A DNA stretch of 13,173 nt from CAKRJP01 sp963597615 (GCA_963597615.1 CAVBQS010000004.1:1-13173); one strand, 5' to 3'. Shown: positions 6,685 to 13,173, counted from the first letter of the stretch. A program made the numbers and translations. The notes: generated from the letters alone by a model not told the origin.

Positions 6685-6947
6685 ACGTGCATTGCGCTTC
6701 GAATCAATTTCCCCGGACGTTACCTTGATAGTAAACTCAGAACAGGCACCCTCACGGCACCCGGAAGGTTCTACTTAGTGCTGCTTCGTTCCCGACCTGA
6801 CACGGTTCATAGATTCCCGTCGCGTGAGACCTACTCATCAACGCCACATATCAAGGGCGGCTCCGACAAGCATGACCCTCTGCGCAATATCACCCCTGCT
6901 ATAGCGGATTGCAGGTGCAAGGTACCGCTAACACCCCGGCTGCACGT
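6685..6947 (-). ncRNA. ffs: Signal recognition particle RNA, large Bacillus/Clostridium type with Alu domain
   Basis: Read on the minus strand, the conserved helix 8 core spans 6780-6802: GTCAGGTC, a GGAA tetraloop, and GAAGCAGC. The stem closing the tetraloop is G-C here, where E. coli has C-G, a compensatory pair. The 5' part contains Alu-domain sequence similar to the Bacillus subtilis scRNA (GGTGTTAGCGG, then CTGCAATCCGCTATAGCAGG). The ends pair: ACGTGCA at 6947-6941 with TGCACGT at 6691-6685. The 5' end is set from the promoter at 6954-6982 and the 3' end from this closing helix; a T run follows at 6676-6672. The RNA binds Ffh to target membrane proteins co-translationally. Length is about 263 bases, in the range of large SRP RNAs. 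Ends are accurate to a few bases. Confidence 0.93.
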
Positions 6948-6953
6948 CTTCAG

Positions 6954-6982
6954 ATTTTACAGTATTTTTGGGGATTTGTCAA
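6954..6982 (-). promoter_or_regulatory. ffs: Near-consensus sigma-A promoter of the SRP RNA
   Basis: Read leftward, TTGACA (6977-6982), a 17-base spacer and TAAAAT (6954-6959). The predicted start is about 6947, which coincides with the 5' strand of the SRP RNA closing helix. The strength fits a stable RNA gene. Confidence 0.85.
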
Positions 6983-7013
6983 TCCGTGAGACTCATATAT
7001 TAAAGGAGCGCGT

Positions 7014-8723
7014 ATGAAGATTATATTGACAGCAGTAAATGCAAAATATATTCATTCAAATCTGGCAGTATACAGCCTAAAGGCCTATGCGAAGTGTCCG
7101 GATGTGGAACTGGCAGAGTATACCATTAACCAGCAATTAGATGAAATCCTCATGGACCTTTATAAGAGAAGGCCGGATGTCCTGTGTTTCTCCTGCTATA
7201 TTTGGAATTTGGATTATGTAGAAGCCTTGATTCGTGAAATTCATAAATTAAGACCTGAACTTCCAATCTGGCTAGGTGGCCCGGAGGTTTCCTATGATTC
7301 TGTGGAAGTGCTGAAGCGGTTGCCGGCAGTAACAGGAGTTATGAAAGGGGAAGGGGAAGAAACATTTTCGGAACTTTGTAAACTCTGGTGCTCTAAGGAG
7401 TCTCTTTCTTTGGATTACATAAAGGGGATTACCTACAGGGGTGTGGATGGACAGCCTATAGAAAATTCTTGGAGAGAAATTATGGACCTAAGCTTGGTTC
7501 CCTTCGTATATAAAGATATCAGCCTTTTTGAGCACAAGATTATCTACTATGAAAGCAGTCGTGGATGTCCATTTTCTTGCAGCTATTGCTTGTCTTCTGT
7601 GGATAAAAGACTTCGCTTTAGGAATCTGGACCTTGTGAAGAAGGAACTGCAATTTTTTATTGACCACGAGGTGCCCCAGGTGAAATTTGTGGACCGAACC
7701 TTTAATTGTAAGCACGACCATGCTATGGAGATTTGGAAGTTTTTGGCAGACCATGACAAGGGCGTTACCAATTTCCATTTTGAGGTGGCAGCAGACCTTC
7801 TGACAGACCAGGAAATTGAGTTTTTAAGTAGTGTGCGGCCTGGCCTCTTTCAGCTGGAAATTGGGGTCCAATCTACCAACCAGAAAACCATTAAAGAAAT
7901 TCGAAGAGTTATGGATTTTGCCAGAGTAGCAGAGGTGGCAAGTAAGATTCAGGAGGCGGGGAATATTCATCAGCACTTGGATCTGATTGCGGGGCTTCCT
8001 TTTGAGGATGTGGCAAGCTTTGCAAAATCTTTTGATGATGTATATGAATTAAAACCGGAGCAGTTGCAGTTGGGATTCTTAAAGGTATTGAAAGGCTCCT
8101 ACATGGAGTCCAAGCAGAAGACCTATGGTCTGGTTCATAAGGATCGACCGCCTTACGAAGTCCTTTATACCAAATGGTTAAGCTATGAGGATGTGATCCG
8201 CTTAAAGAGGGTGGAGGAAATGGTGGAGGTTTACTATAACAGTCGCCAGTTTACTCATACCATGGAAGAATTAGAGAAAGAATACCCATCGGCCTTTTCT
8301 TTGTATGACCGGTTGGGATCCTTTTATGAAGAGAAGGATCTTTATAAGGTGAACCATAAGCGGAGTGTCCGGTATGATATTCTGCTTCAATATATAGAAA
8401 GATATCATAAAGATAAAAAAGAAATTTTTAGAGATCTTTTAATTTTTGATTATTACCTTAGGGAAAATGCAAAGTCCCGTCCGGAATTTGCAGGAGAGTA
8501 TAAGGTGTCCAAGGAATTCTTAAGGAAATTTTACCAGAAGGAGGAAGAGACCCATGAATTTCTTTCGGATTATAAGAACTATGACAAGAACCAGTTACGT
8601 CGTATGACTCATTTGGAATATTTTGCAAGCAAGGATGCTTACATATTGTTTGACTATGAAAATAGAAATCCTTTGAATCAAGAAGCCAAAACCTTTCTTG
8701 CAAATGACTTGCAAAAAGTATAG
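7014..8723 (+). CDS. Radical SAM protein with B12-binding-like N-terminus (DUF4080 type)
   Basis: A 569-residue protein; the ATG at 7014 follows AAAGGAG at 7002-7008. Residues about 1-130 resemble the Rossmann-like B12-binding domain placed before many radical SAM cores (WLGGPEVSYDS at 86-96, GEGEETFSEL at 112-121). The radical SAM cluster motif is CPFSCSYC (Cys185, Cys189, Cys192). The core continues to about 400 with QLEIGVQSTN and DLIAGLPFED, and the remaining ~170 residues are the DUF4080-like tail. The classical DxHxxG cobalamin motif is not seen, so the cofactor may be bound base-on/His-off or not at all. Substrate and reaction are unknown. Expression likely starts just upstream, in the short interval shared with the divergent SRP RNA promoter, but no convincing plus-strand promoter was found. 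Confidence 0.88.
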   Translation: MKIILTAVNAKYIHSNLAVYSLKAYAKCPDVELAEYTINQQLDEILMDLYKRRPDVLCFSCYIWNLDYVEALIREIHKLRPELPIWLGGPEVSYDSVEVLKRLPAVTGVMKGEGEETFSELCKLWCSKESLSLDYIKGITYRGVDGQPIENSWREIMDLSLVPFVYKDISLFEHKIIYYESSRGCPFSCSYCLSSVDKRLRFRNLDLVKKELQFFIDHEVPQVKFVDRTFNCKHDHAMEIWKFLADHDKGVTNFHFEVAADLLTDQEIEFLSSVRPGLFQLEIGVQSTNQKTIKEIRRVMDFARVAEVASKIQEAGNIHQHLDLIAGLPFEDVASFAKSFDDVYELKPEQLQLGFLKVLKGSYMESKQKTYGLVHKDRPPYEVLYTKWLSYEDVIRLKRVEEMVEVYYNSRQFTHTMEELEKEYPSAFSLYDRLGSFYEEKDLYKVNHKRSVRYDILLQYIERYHKDKKEIFRDLLIFDYYLRENAKSRPEFAGEYKVSKEFLRKFYQKEEETHEFLSDYKNYDKNQLRRMTHLEYFASKDAYILFDYENRNPLNQEAKTFLANDLQKV

Positions 8724-8752
8724 AATGATTGGAAAAAGGAGATTTGAGAAAT

Positions 8753-8854
8753 ATGAATTTTCATGATAATAAAGTTAGAAGAATCATGGCCATTATTATT
8801 ATTGTTATAATTGTAGCCATGATTGCCACCACAATTCTTCCATATTTAGTATAG
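8753..8854 (+). CDS. 33-residue single-span membrane mini-protein
   Basis: An ATG at 8753 opens a 33-codon frame ending in TAG at 8852-8854, preceded by AAGGAG at 8736-8741 (11-base spacing, slightly long). The peptide has a short polar, basic start (MNFHDNKVRR), then about 20 very hydrophobic residues (IMAIIIIVIIVAMIATTIL), and ends PYLV. This gives a single transmembrane helix with positive residues on the N-terminal side, suggesting N-in/C-out topology. It sits 29 bases after the radical SAM gene and 47 bases before the VanW gene, all in one direction. It resembles in layout the tiny membrane proteins of Firmicutes (Prli42 and DUF4044 kind), but I cannot assign a family. The gene is below common length cut-offs and easily missed. 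Confidence 0.65.
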   Translation: MNFHDNKVRRIMAIIIIVIIVAMIATTILPYLV

Positions 8855-8901
8855 ATGAAAAGCGATTGTTAAGGGCGAAAAGAGATAGGAGTAGAGGATA
8901 G

Positions 8902-10431
8902 ATGGTGAAGGGGCGGTCTAGCGGCATTAAAAGTAGAAAAAGAAAAAATAGAATAAAAAATCGCGGCAGACGGTACCATATGAGATACATCATTCGGATT
9001 TCGCTAGCTACAGTAGTTGCTTTGTGGGTGATTGTGTCAGGAATTTTGCTATTTGCTTTGTCGGCATATCCAAAGGACGTGATTGCAGAGAATGTTTACA
9101 TTGGAGATGTGGCCGTTGGAGGTATGACAAAAGAGGAGGCAAAGAGTGCCCTAAGATCCAAGCTTAAGAATTTAAAATCTGTGGAGATTACTTTGACAGT
9201 GGATGATAAGTCTCAGACTGCAAGCTTAAAGAAGTTGGGACTTAAATATAATAGTATTGACCAGTTAGTGGACCAGGCCTTCGATTATGGAAAGAAGGGG
9301 GGACTGTTTTCACGCTACAGGAAAATGCATAGCTTGGAAAAGAAGTCTCATGAGATTACGGCTGAATTTTCTTTAAATCAGAAAAAAGCCAAAACGTATC
9401 TGAAAGAGAATTCTTCAGACCTTGTAGTAGCTGCAGAGAATGCCAAGCTTACTACCACAAAGAAGGGGAAAATCAAGATTCAGGACGCCAAGGATGGTAA
9501 AAAGATTGATGTAAAGGCTTCTGTAAAGAAAATTGTACAGGCTCTCAATAATAATTGGGATGGAAGTACCTTTTCGGTGGAAATGAAGGTTACAAAGGAA
9601 GCCCCAAGCCTTGCTGCGGATGATTTAAAAGAAATGACAGATGTGCTGGGAACTTATACTACTTATGTAGGAACCGGAGATAAGAGAACCAATGTGGAGA
9701 CTGGAACCAGCAAGTTAAATGGAATTGTGCTTCAGCCGGGAGAGGAACTGGCAGCTGATGAGACCATGGGGCCTTATGATGCAGACCATGGATATACATT
9801 GGGAAATAGTTATGCAGGTAGCCAGGTGGAACAGACCTACGGCGGCGGTGTTTGCCAGGTGACCTCTACTTTATATAATGCAGTGCTTTATGCAGAACTG
9901 GAGGTTGTGGAGCGGCACAATCATTCCATGCAGGTAACCTATGTGGATCCTTCTAGGGATGCTGCAGTGGCTACAGGTGCAATGGAATTTCGGATTAAGA
10001 ATAATTATGACTCTCCGATTTATATTTCCGGAGAAATTGATTCAGAGGATAATCTTACCTTTACCATTTATGGAAAGGATACCAGAGAGGAAGGAAGAAC
10101 CGTAGAGTTTGAGAGTGAGGTCCTTTCTACCGAAGAATACGATACAACTTATGTGACAGATTCTGAGGCGACCCTTGGAAGTATGGAATATACAGGAGCT
10201 GCTTCTAATGGAATGAGTGCAGAACTTTGGAAGATTGTCTATGAGGACGGAGTGGAAGTAAGTCGTGATATTGTAAATACCAGCGAGTATACCAAGTCTG
10301 ATCAAATTATTTCCGTAGGGATTGCCTGCGATAATGCATCGGCTTCAGCGCTGGTAAGCTCTGCCGTTTCCAGCCAGGATGCCAGCACTATTACCAATGC
10401 CATTAGTCAAGCATCTGCTATGTTGTATTAA
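8902..10431 (+). CDS. VanW family protein, membrane-anchored, with PG-binding and G5-like domains
   Basis: A 509-residue envelope protein. Residues 1-27 are very basic (cytoplasmic), and about 28-53 form one membrane helix, so the rest is outside the cell. The region from about 60 to 230 holds the paired YoaR/PG_binding_4-like modules (NVYIGDVAVGGMTKEEAKSA at 64-83). The VanW domain spans about 245-390, with LQPGEELAADETMGPY (277-292) and the hallmark YGGGVCQVTSTLYNA (313-327). Residues about 398-475 look like a G5-type beta domain, followed by a Ser/Ala-rich tail. VanW was first noted in vancomycin resistance clusters, but the domain is common in Firmicutes without resistance, and its biochemical role is unsettled. 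No other van gene is here. The ATG at 8902 is preceded by AGAGGA and ATAGGAG; starting at ATG 8980 would remove the basic segment and has no ribosome binding site. Confidence 0.88.
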   Translation: MVKGRSSGIKSRKRKNRIKNRGRRYHMRYIIRISLATVVALWVIVSGILLFALSAYPKDVIAENVYIGDVAVGGMTKEEAKSALRSKLKNLKSVEITLTVDDKSQTASLKKLGLKYNSIDQLVDQAFDYGKKGGLFSRYRKMHSLEKKSHEITAEFSLNQKKAKTYLKENSSDLVVAAENAKLTTTKKGKIKIQDAKDGKKIDVKASVKKIVQALNNNWDGSTFSVEMKVTKEAPSLAADDLKEMTDVLGTYTTYVGTGDKRTNVETGTSKLNGIVLQPGEELAADETMGPYDADHGYTLGNSYAGSQVEQTYGGGVCQVTSTLYNAVLYAELEVVERHNHSMQVTYVDPSRDAAVATGAMEFRIKNNYDSPIYISGEIDSEDNLTFTIYGKDTREEGRTVEFESEVLSTEEYDTTYVTDSEATLGSMEYTGAASNGMSAELWKIVYEDGVEVSRDIVNTSEYTKSDQIISVGIACDNASASALVSSAVSSQDASTITNAISQASAMLY

Positions 10432-10510
10432 AAGAAATTAAAAGATGTTAAAAGACATTAGAAGGTGTCGGGAAATGTTAGGAAATATTAGTAGACACTA
10501 GGAGGAGTGA
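10431..10510 (+). repeat. Degenerate 10-bp tandem repeat tract, about eight units
   Basis: From 10431 the sequence divides into consecutive 10-base units: AAAGAAATTA, AAAGATGTTA, AAAGACATTA, GAAGGTGTCG, GGAAATGTTA, GGAAATATTA, GTAGACACTA, GGAGGAGTGA. Most units start with purines and end TTA or CTA. The tract fills the whole gap between the VanW gene and the next start codon, and the last unit supplies the ribosome binding site AGGAGG (10500-10505). The period equals about one DNA helical turn. Function unknown. Confidence 0.7.
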
Positions 10511-10511
10511 T

Positions 10512-11411
10512 ATGCTTAGAGTTCAAACTTCAGATGGAGAAATTCTGAATACAGTCACAACTTTATATGGACATTCCGGTTATACGGGAGTGTACGATTT
10601 GGCGGCAGTGGCAAATGATCTGCTTGCCGCGGGGGGCTCTGATTTGGCAGTGTCTGTCCAGATTGAGATGCCAGAGTATACCTTTGACTCCCGTCTTCAC
10701 GCCATTCAAAGGCAAGTGAAGGAAGCTTGTAAGTTACATGACATAGAACTTAGGGAGATGACTCACAAAAAACATGAAGGTGTGGCCCTTCCTATGGTGA
10801 CAGTGGCAGGAGTGGCAAAGGCCCCTAAGGAAGAAACCTGGTGCAAGGATACCCTCCGAGCCGGACAGGATATTGTGTTAGCCGGCTATATTGGAATGGA
10901 AGGCATGCTTCGAATATTAGATGAAAAGGAGCAGGAGCTTAAGAAAAGATTTGCCCCTGTGTTCATAGAACAGATTCGATCCTACCGGCAGTATTTATTT
11001 GCCGGAGCTACCATATCTGTTGCAAAAGCCGGAGGCTCATCTGCTATTAGGCAGGTTTCGGAAGGTGGAATTTTAGCCGCCCTTTGGGACCTGGCGAAGG
11101 ATGCTGATGAGGGGCTTGACTTAGATATGAAGAAATTAAATATTTTACAGGAAACCATCGAAGTGTGTGAACACTATCGAATCAACCCTTACCAGTTGGC
11201 TTCCACCGGATGTCTGTTAATTGTCACAGACCAGGGAGAGGCCTTGGCAGATGAGCTAAATCGGAATCATATAAAAGCAAGTGTCATTGGAAAGTTGACA
11301 GATAACAATGACAAGCTATTACACAATGGAGAGGAAGTTCGGTATATTGATCGACCGGCTCCAGATGAGATTTTGAAAATGTATGGAGGAACCTATCATG
11401 GACAAGTTTAG
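10512..11411 (+). CDS. AIR synthase-related (PurM/HypE-like) protein, shortened N-terminus
   Basis: A 299-residue protein of the PurM/HypE/ThiL/SelD fold family, which mostly catalyse ATP-dependent phosphorylation or dehydration steps. The C-terminal lobe is recognisable: AVAKAGGSS-like SVAKAGGSSAIR (169-180), EGGILAALWDLA (184-195), INPYQLASTGCLLIV (224-238). In the N-terminal lobe VYDLAAVANDLLAAGGSDL (27-45) matches the VavNDlaamGA stretch. Only about 35 residues precede it, and the aspartate-containing metal/nucleotide motif usual in HypE upstream of this is not evident. The catalytic competence is therefore doubtful. The ATG at 10512 follows AGGAGG with 6-base spacing. The end overlaps the Lrp gene by 14 bases, so the two are translationally linked. 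No hydrogenase genes are visible, so a HypE role is not supported by context. Confidence 0.8.
   Translation: MLRVQTSDGEILNTVTTLYGHSGYTGVYDLAAVANDLLAAGGSDLAVSVQIEMPEYTFDSRLHAIQRQVKEACKLHDIELREMTHKKHEGVALPMVTVAGVAKAPKEETWCKDTLRAGQDIVLAGYIGMEGMLRILDEKEQELKKRFAPVFIEQIRSYRQYLFAGATISVAKAGGSSAIRQVSEGGILAALWDLAKDADEGLDLDMKKLNILQETIEVCEHYRINPYQLASTGCLLIVTDQGEALADELNRNHIKASVIGKLTDNNDKLLHNGEEVRYIDRPAPDEILKMYGGTYHGQV
11385..11389 (+). promoter_or_regulatory. Ribosome binding site fixing the Lrp start
   Basis: GGAGG lies 8 bases before the ATG at 11398, inside the end of the preceding gene. The in-frame ATG at 11383 overlaps this site and would add five residues. The protein starting MDKFRKQIL at 11398 is preferred. 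Confidence 0.7.
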
Positions 11412-11889
11412 AAAACAGATATTGAAATATATGGAGAAGAATAGTCGAGTAGACCTTGGAGAGCTGGCAGTTCTTTTGGATAGCGATGAGGTAAGCATTG
11501 CCAATGAGTTGGCAGCAATGGAAAAGGAGCAGATTATTTGCGGATATCATACTTTGATTAACTGGGAGAAGGCGGGAGAGGAACATGTCAACGCCTTGAT
11601 TGAGGTGCGCTTGACTCCTCAAAGAGATGCAGGATTTGATGACACTGCTATCCGTATCGGAAACTACCCAGAGGTTCAGGCTGTTTATTTGATTTCCGGA
11701 GGATATGACTTGTTAGTTTCTTTGGAAGGAAAAACCTTGCTTGAGGTATCCAAGTTTGTTTCCAGCAAGCTTTCTACAATCGATAATGTTATTAGTACAG
11801 CGACTCATTTTGTTCTGAAGAAGTACAAAGATCACGGAACTGTATTAACAGAGGAGAATAAGTCAGAAAGGATGTTGGTGACACCATAA
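11398..11889 (+). CDS. Lrp/AsnC family transcriptional regulator
   Basis: A 163-residue regulator. Residues about 1-60 form the winged helix-turn-helix (ILKYMEKNSRVDLGELAVLL, then DEVSIANELAAMEKEQII). Residues about 65-145 form the RAM ligand-binding and assembly domain (NALIEVRLTP, VQAVYLISGGYDLLV, ending TATHFVLKKYKDHG). Members bind amino acids and assemble into dimers to octamers. The gene starts inside the last 14 bases of the AIR synthase-like gene, and its TAA shares one base with the ATG of the aminotransferase (TAATG). This tight pairing suggests it regulates amino acid metabolism involving that enzyme and perhaps its own operon. The effector is unknown. Confidence 0.92.
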   Translation: MDKFRKQILKYMEKNSRVDLGELAVLLDSDEVSIANELAAMEKEQIICGYHTLINWEKAGEEHVNALIEVRLTPQRDAGFDDTAIRIGNYPEVQAVYLISGGYDLLVSLEGKTLLEVSKFVSSKLSTIDNVISTATHFVLKKYKDHGTVLTEENKSERMLVTP

Positions 11890-13058
11890 TGAGAAATCCA
11901 TTAGCTAAAAAAGTTGTTGATATCCAGCCTTCTGGCATTCGTAAATTTTTTGACGTAGTAAGCGAGATGCCGGATGCTATTTCTCTGGGTGTTGGTGAGC
12001 CGGACTTCGATACGCCATGGAGAATTCGCGAGGAAGGTATTTACTCTTTAGAGAGAGGACGTACTTTTTATACATCCAATGCTGGATTGAAAGAATTAAA
12101 AGAAGAAATTTGTAAGTATTTAGAGAGAAAAATTCAGGTAAGCTATGATTCATCCACTGAGGTTATGGTTACAGTAGGTGGTAGCGAGGGTATCGATATG
12201 GCTATGCGGGCTATGTTGGATCCGGGAGATGAGGTCTTGATCCCTCAGCCAAGTTATGTATCTTACCTGCCCTGTGCAATCTTAGCAGACGGGGTGCCGG
12301 TAGCCATTGAGCTTCAGGAAAAGAACCAGTTTAAATTAACAGTAGAAGAATTAAAGGCAGCCATCACTCCTAAGACTAAGCTTTTGGTTCTGCCTTTCCC
12401 TAATAATCCTACGGGAAGTATTATGACCAAGGAGGATTTGGAGCCCTTAGTAGATGTGATTATTGAAAATGACATTTATGTAATATCTGATGAAATTTAT
12501 TCAGAACTTACTTATGGAACGGATCACGTATCTATTGCAGCATTTCCTGGAATGAAGGAGAGAACCATCGTGATCAATGGATTTTCTAAGGGATTTGCCA
12601 TGACAGGATGGAGACTGGGATATGCCTGCGGCCCGAAGGCAATTTTGGAACAAATGATTAAGATTCATCAGTATGCCATTATGTGTGCGCCAACTAACAG
12701 CCAGTATGCAGCTGTAGAAGGCCTTCGCCACTGTGACCCGGAAGTGCAGGAGATGAGGGAAGCTTATAACCAGAGAAGACGGTTCTTGATGCACGAGTTT
12801 AAGCGCATGGGCCTGTCTTGTTTTGAACCATTTGGGGCCTTTTATGTATTCCCTAATATTCGGGAATTTGGAATGACAGCGGAGGAGTTTGCAACCAGAT
12901 TCTTGAAGGAAGAAAAGGTAGCAGTTGTACCGGGAACAGCCTTTGGTGATTGTGGAGAAGGCTTTATCCGAGTATCCTATGCTTATTCTCTGGCAGACTT
13001 AAAAGAGGCCCTGGGAAGACTGGAAAAATTTATTGCAAGACTTCGGGAAAATAAATAA
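11889..13058 (+). CDS. Class I/II pyridoxal phosphate aminotransferase
   Basis: A 389-residue fold-type I aminotransferase of the subgroup that includes AraT, PatA and aspartate/alanine-type enzymes. Visible are LGVGEPDFDTP (33-43), the PLP-contacting region VTVGGSEGIDMAMRAML (94-110), PFPNNPTGSIM (169-179), SDEIYSELTYG (200-210), the PLP lysine Lys234 in NGFSKGFAMTGWRLGY (230-245), and FYVFPNI followed by FIRVSYA near the C-terminus, where the substrate-carboxylate arginine lies. It transfers amino groups between amino acids and 2-oxo acids; the specific substrate cannot be told. Aromatic amino acids are one option, consistent with but not shown by aroF-aroB in the window. The start overlaps the lrp stop by one base and has only a weak GGTGA ribosome binding site, so translation is probably coupled. 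A strong terminator follows at 13088. Confidence 0.92.
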   Translation: MRNPLAKKVVDIQPSGIRKFFDVVSEMPDAISLGVGEPDFDTPWRIREEGIYSLERGRTFYTSNAGLKELKEEICKYLERKIQVSYDSSTEVMVTVGGSEGIDMAMRAMLDPGDEVLIPQPSYVSYLPCAILADGVPVAIELQEKNQFKLTVEELKAAITPKTKLLVLPFPNNPTGSIMTKEDLEPLVDVIIENDIYVISDEIYSELTYGTDHVSIAAFPGMKERTIVINGFSKGFAMTGWRLGYACGPKAILEQMIKIHQYAIMCAPTNSQYAAVEGLRHCDPEVQEMREAYNQRRRFLMHEFKRMGLSCFEPFGAFYVFPNIREFGMTAEEFATRFLKEEKVAVVPGTAFGDCGEGFIRVSYAYSLADLKEALGRLEKFIARLRENK

Positions 13059-13087
13059 AGAAAAAAGAAATAAAAAAATATATAAAT

Positions 13088-13125
13088 GCCGGCGGAGGAT
13101 TTCTTATCCTTCGCCGGCTCTTTTT
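13088..13125 (+). terminator. Rho-independent terminator after the aminotransferase operon
   Basis: Arms 13088-13100 (GCCGGCGGAGGAT) and 13106-13118 (ATCCTTCGCCGGC) pair over 13 bp with one G-U wobble around the loop TTCTT, followed by TCTTTTT. It lies 29 bases after the stop codon and ends the AIR synthase-like/Lrp/aminotransferase unit. Confidence 0.93.
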
Positions 13126-13127
13126 AT

Positions 13128-13139
13128 GGGTCGTGACCC
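13128..13139. repeat. Small GC-rich palindrome after the terminator
   Basis: GGGTC (13128-13132), GT, GACCC (13135-13139), followed by GAGCTC and an imperfect TCGC/GCGA pair up to about 13162. The stretch is GC-richer than the surrounding intergenic DNA and is cut by the window edge. It may be part of a dispersed intergenic repeat, but only one copy is visible. Confidence 0.35.
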
Positions 13140-13173
13140 TGTTGAGCTCGCGAAGCGTGCGAAATATAAACCA

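Noticed and set aside
6778..7017. Plus-strand 79-residue open frame between tadA and the radical SAM gene
   Set aside because: It lies antisense over the SRP RNA and its promoter, has no ribosome binding site, and its residues simply mirror the RNA sequence.
8902..10431. Vancomycin resistance locus based on the VanW domain
   Set aside because: No vanHAX, vanRS or related genes are present. VanW-domain proteins are common in susceptible Firmicutes.
10431..10510. CRISPR array reading of the decamer repeats
   Set aside because: Units are only 10 bases, contiguous, degenerate and without spacers.

Overview
The window reads like chromosome from a low-to-mid GC anaerobic Firmicute, most likely Clostridia of the Lachnospiraceae type. 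The basis is the set of protein families (type I-beta DAHP synthase, DUF4080-type radical SAM protein, VanW/G5-like envelope protein, Lrp-aminotransferase pair), strong AGGAGG-type ribosome binding sites, sigma-A-like promoters, and a large Bacillus/Clostridium-type SRP RNA with an Alu domain. No species can be named from the sequence alone. Most of it is core or housekeeping DNA. There is no phage, CRISPR array, toxin-antitoxin pair or obvious genomic island, and no intact mobile element.

Left part (1-3140): two adjacent hairpins at 10-53 abut the stop codon of a leftward Sfp-type 4'-phosphopantetheinyl transferase gene (60-728). A divergent promoter region (729-957) with two inverted repeats separates it from the rightward pair aroF-type DAHP synthase and aroB, the first two steps of the shikimate pathway. 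That pair ends in a strong terminator (3093-3137).

Middle (3141-7013): a duplicated promoter block drives a monocistronic gene for a helix-turn-helix protein with a very long acidic low-complexity region and a conserved-looking C-terminus. A dGTPase-like HD hydrolase and the tRNA adenosine deaminase tadA follow. The 375-base gap after tadA is not empty. It holds the SRP RNA gene (ffs) on the minus strand, opposite to its protein-coding neighbours, with a near-consensus promoter (TTGACA-N17-TAAAAT).

Right part (7014-13173): a radical SAM/B12-type protein, an unlisted 33-residue single-membrane-span mini-gene, and a VanW-family membrane-anchored protein are followed by an 80-base stretch of degenerate 10-bp tandem repeats. 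Next comes a tightly coupled trio: an AIR-synthase/HypE-like protein, an Lrp/AsnC regulator and a class I/II PLP aminotransferase, with overlapping ends, closed by a strong terminator at 13088-13125. The last ~45 bases contain small palindromes of unknown role.

Functionally, the first block starts aromatic amino acid synthesis. The middle block handles nucleotide pool balance, tRNA wobble editing and protein targeting. The last block probably pairs an amino-acid-responsive regulator with the aminotransferase it controls. The least explained items are the helix-turn-helix/disordered protein, the membrane mini-gene, the 10-bp repeat tract and the hairpin pair at the left edge.
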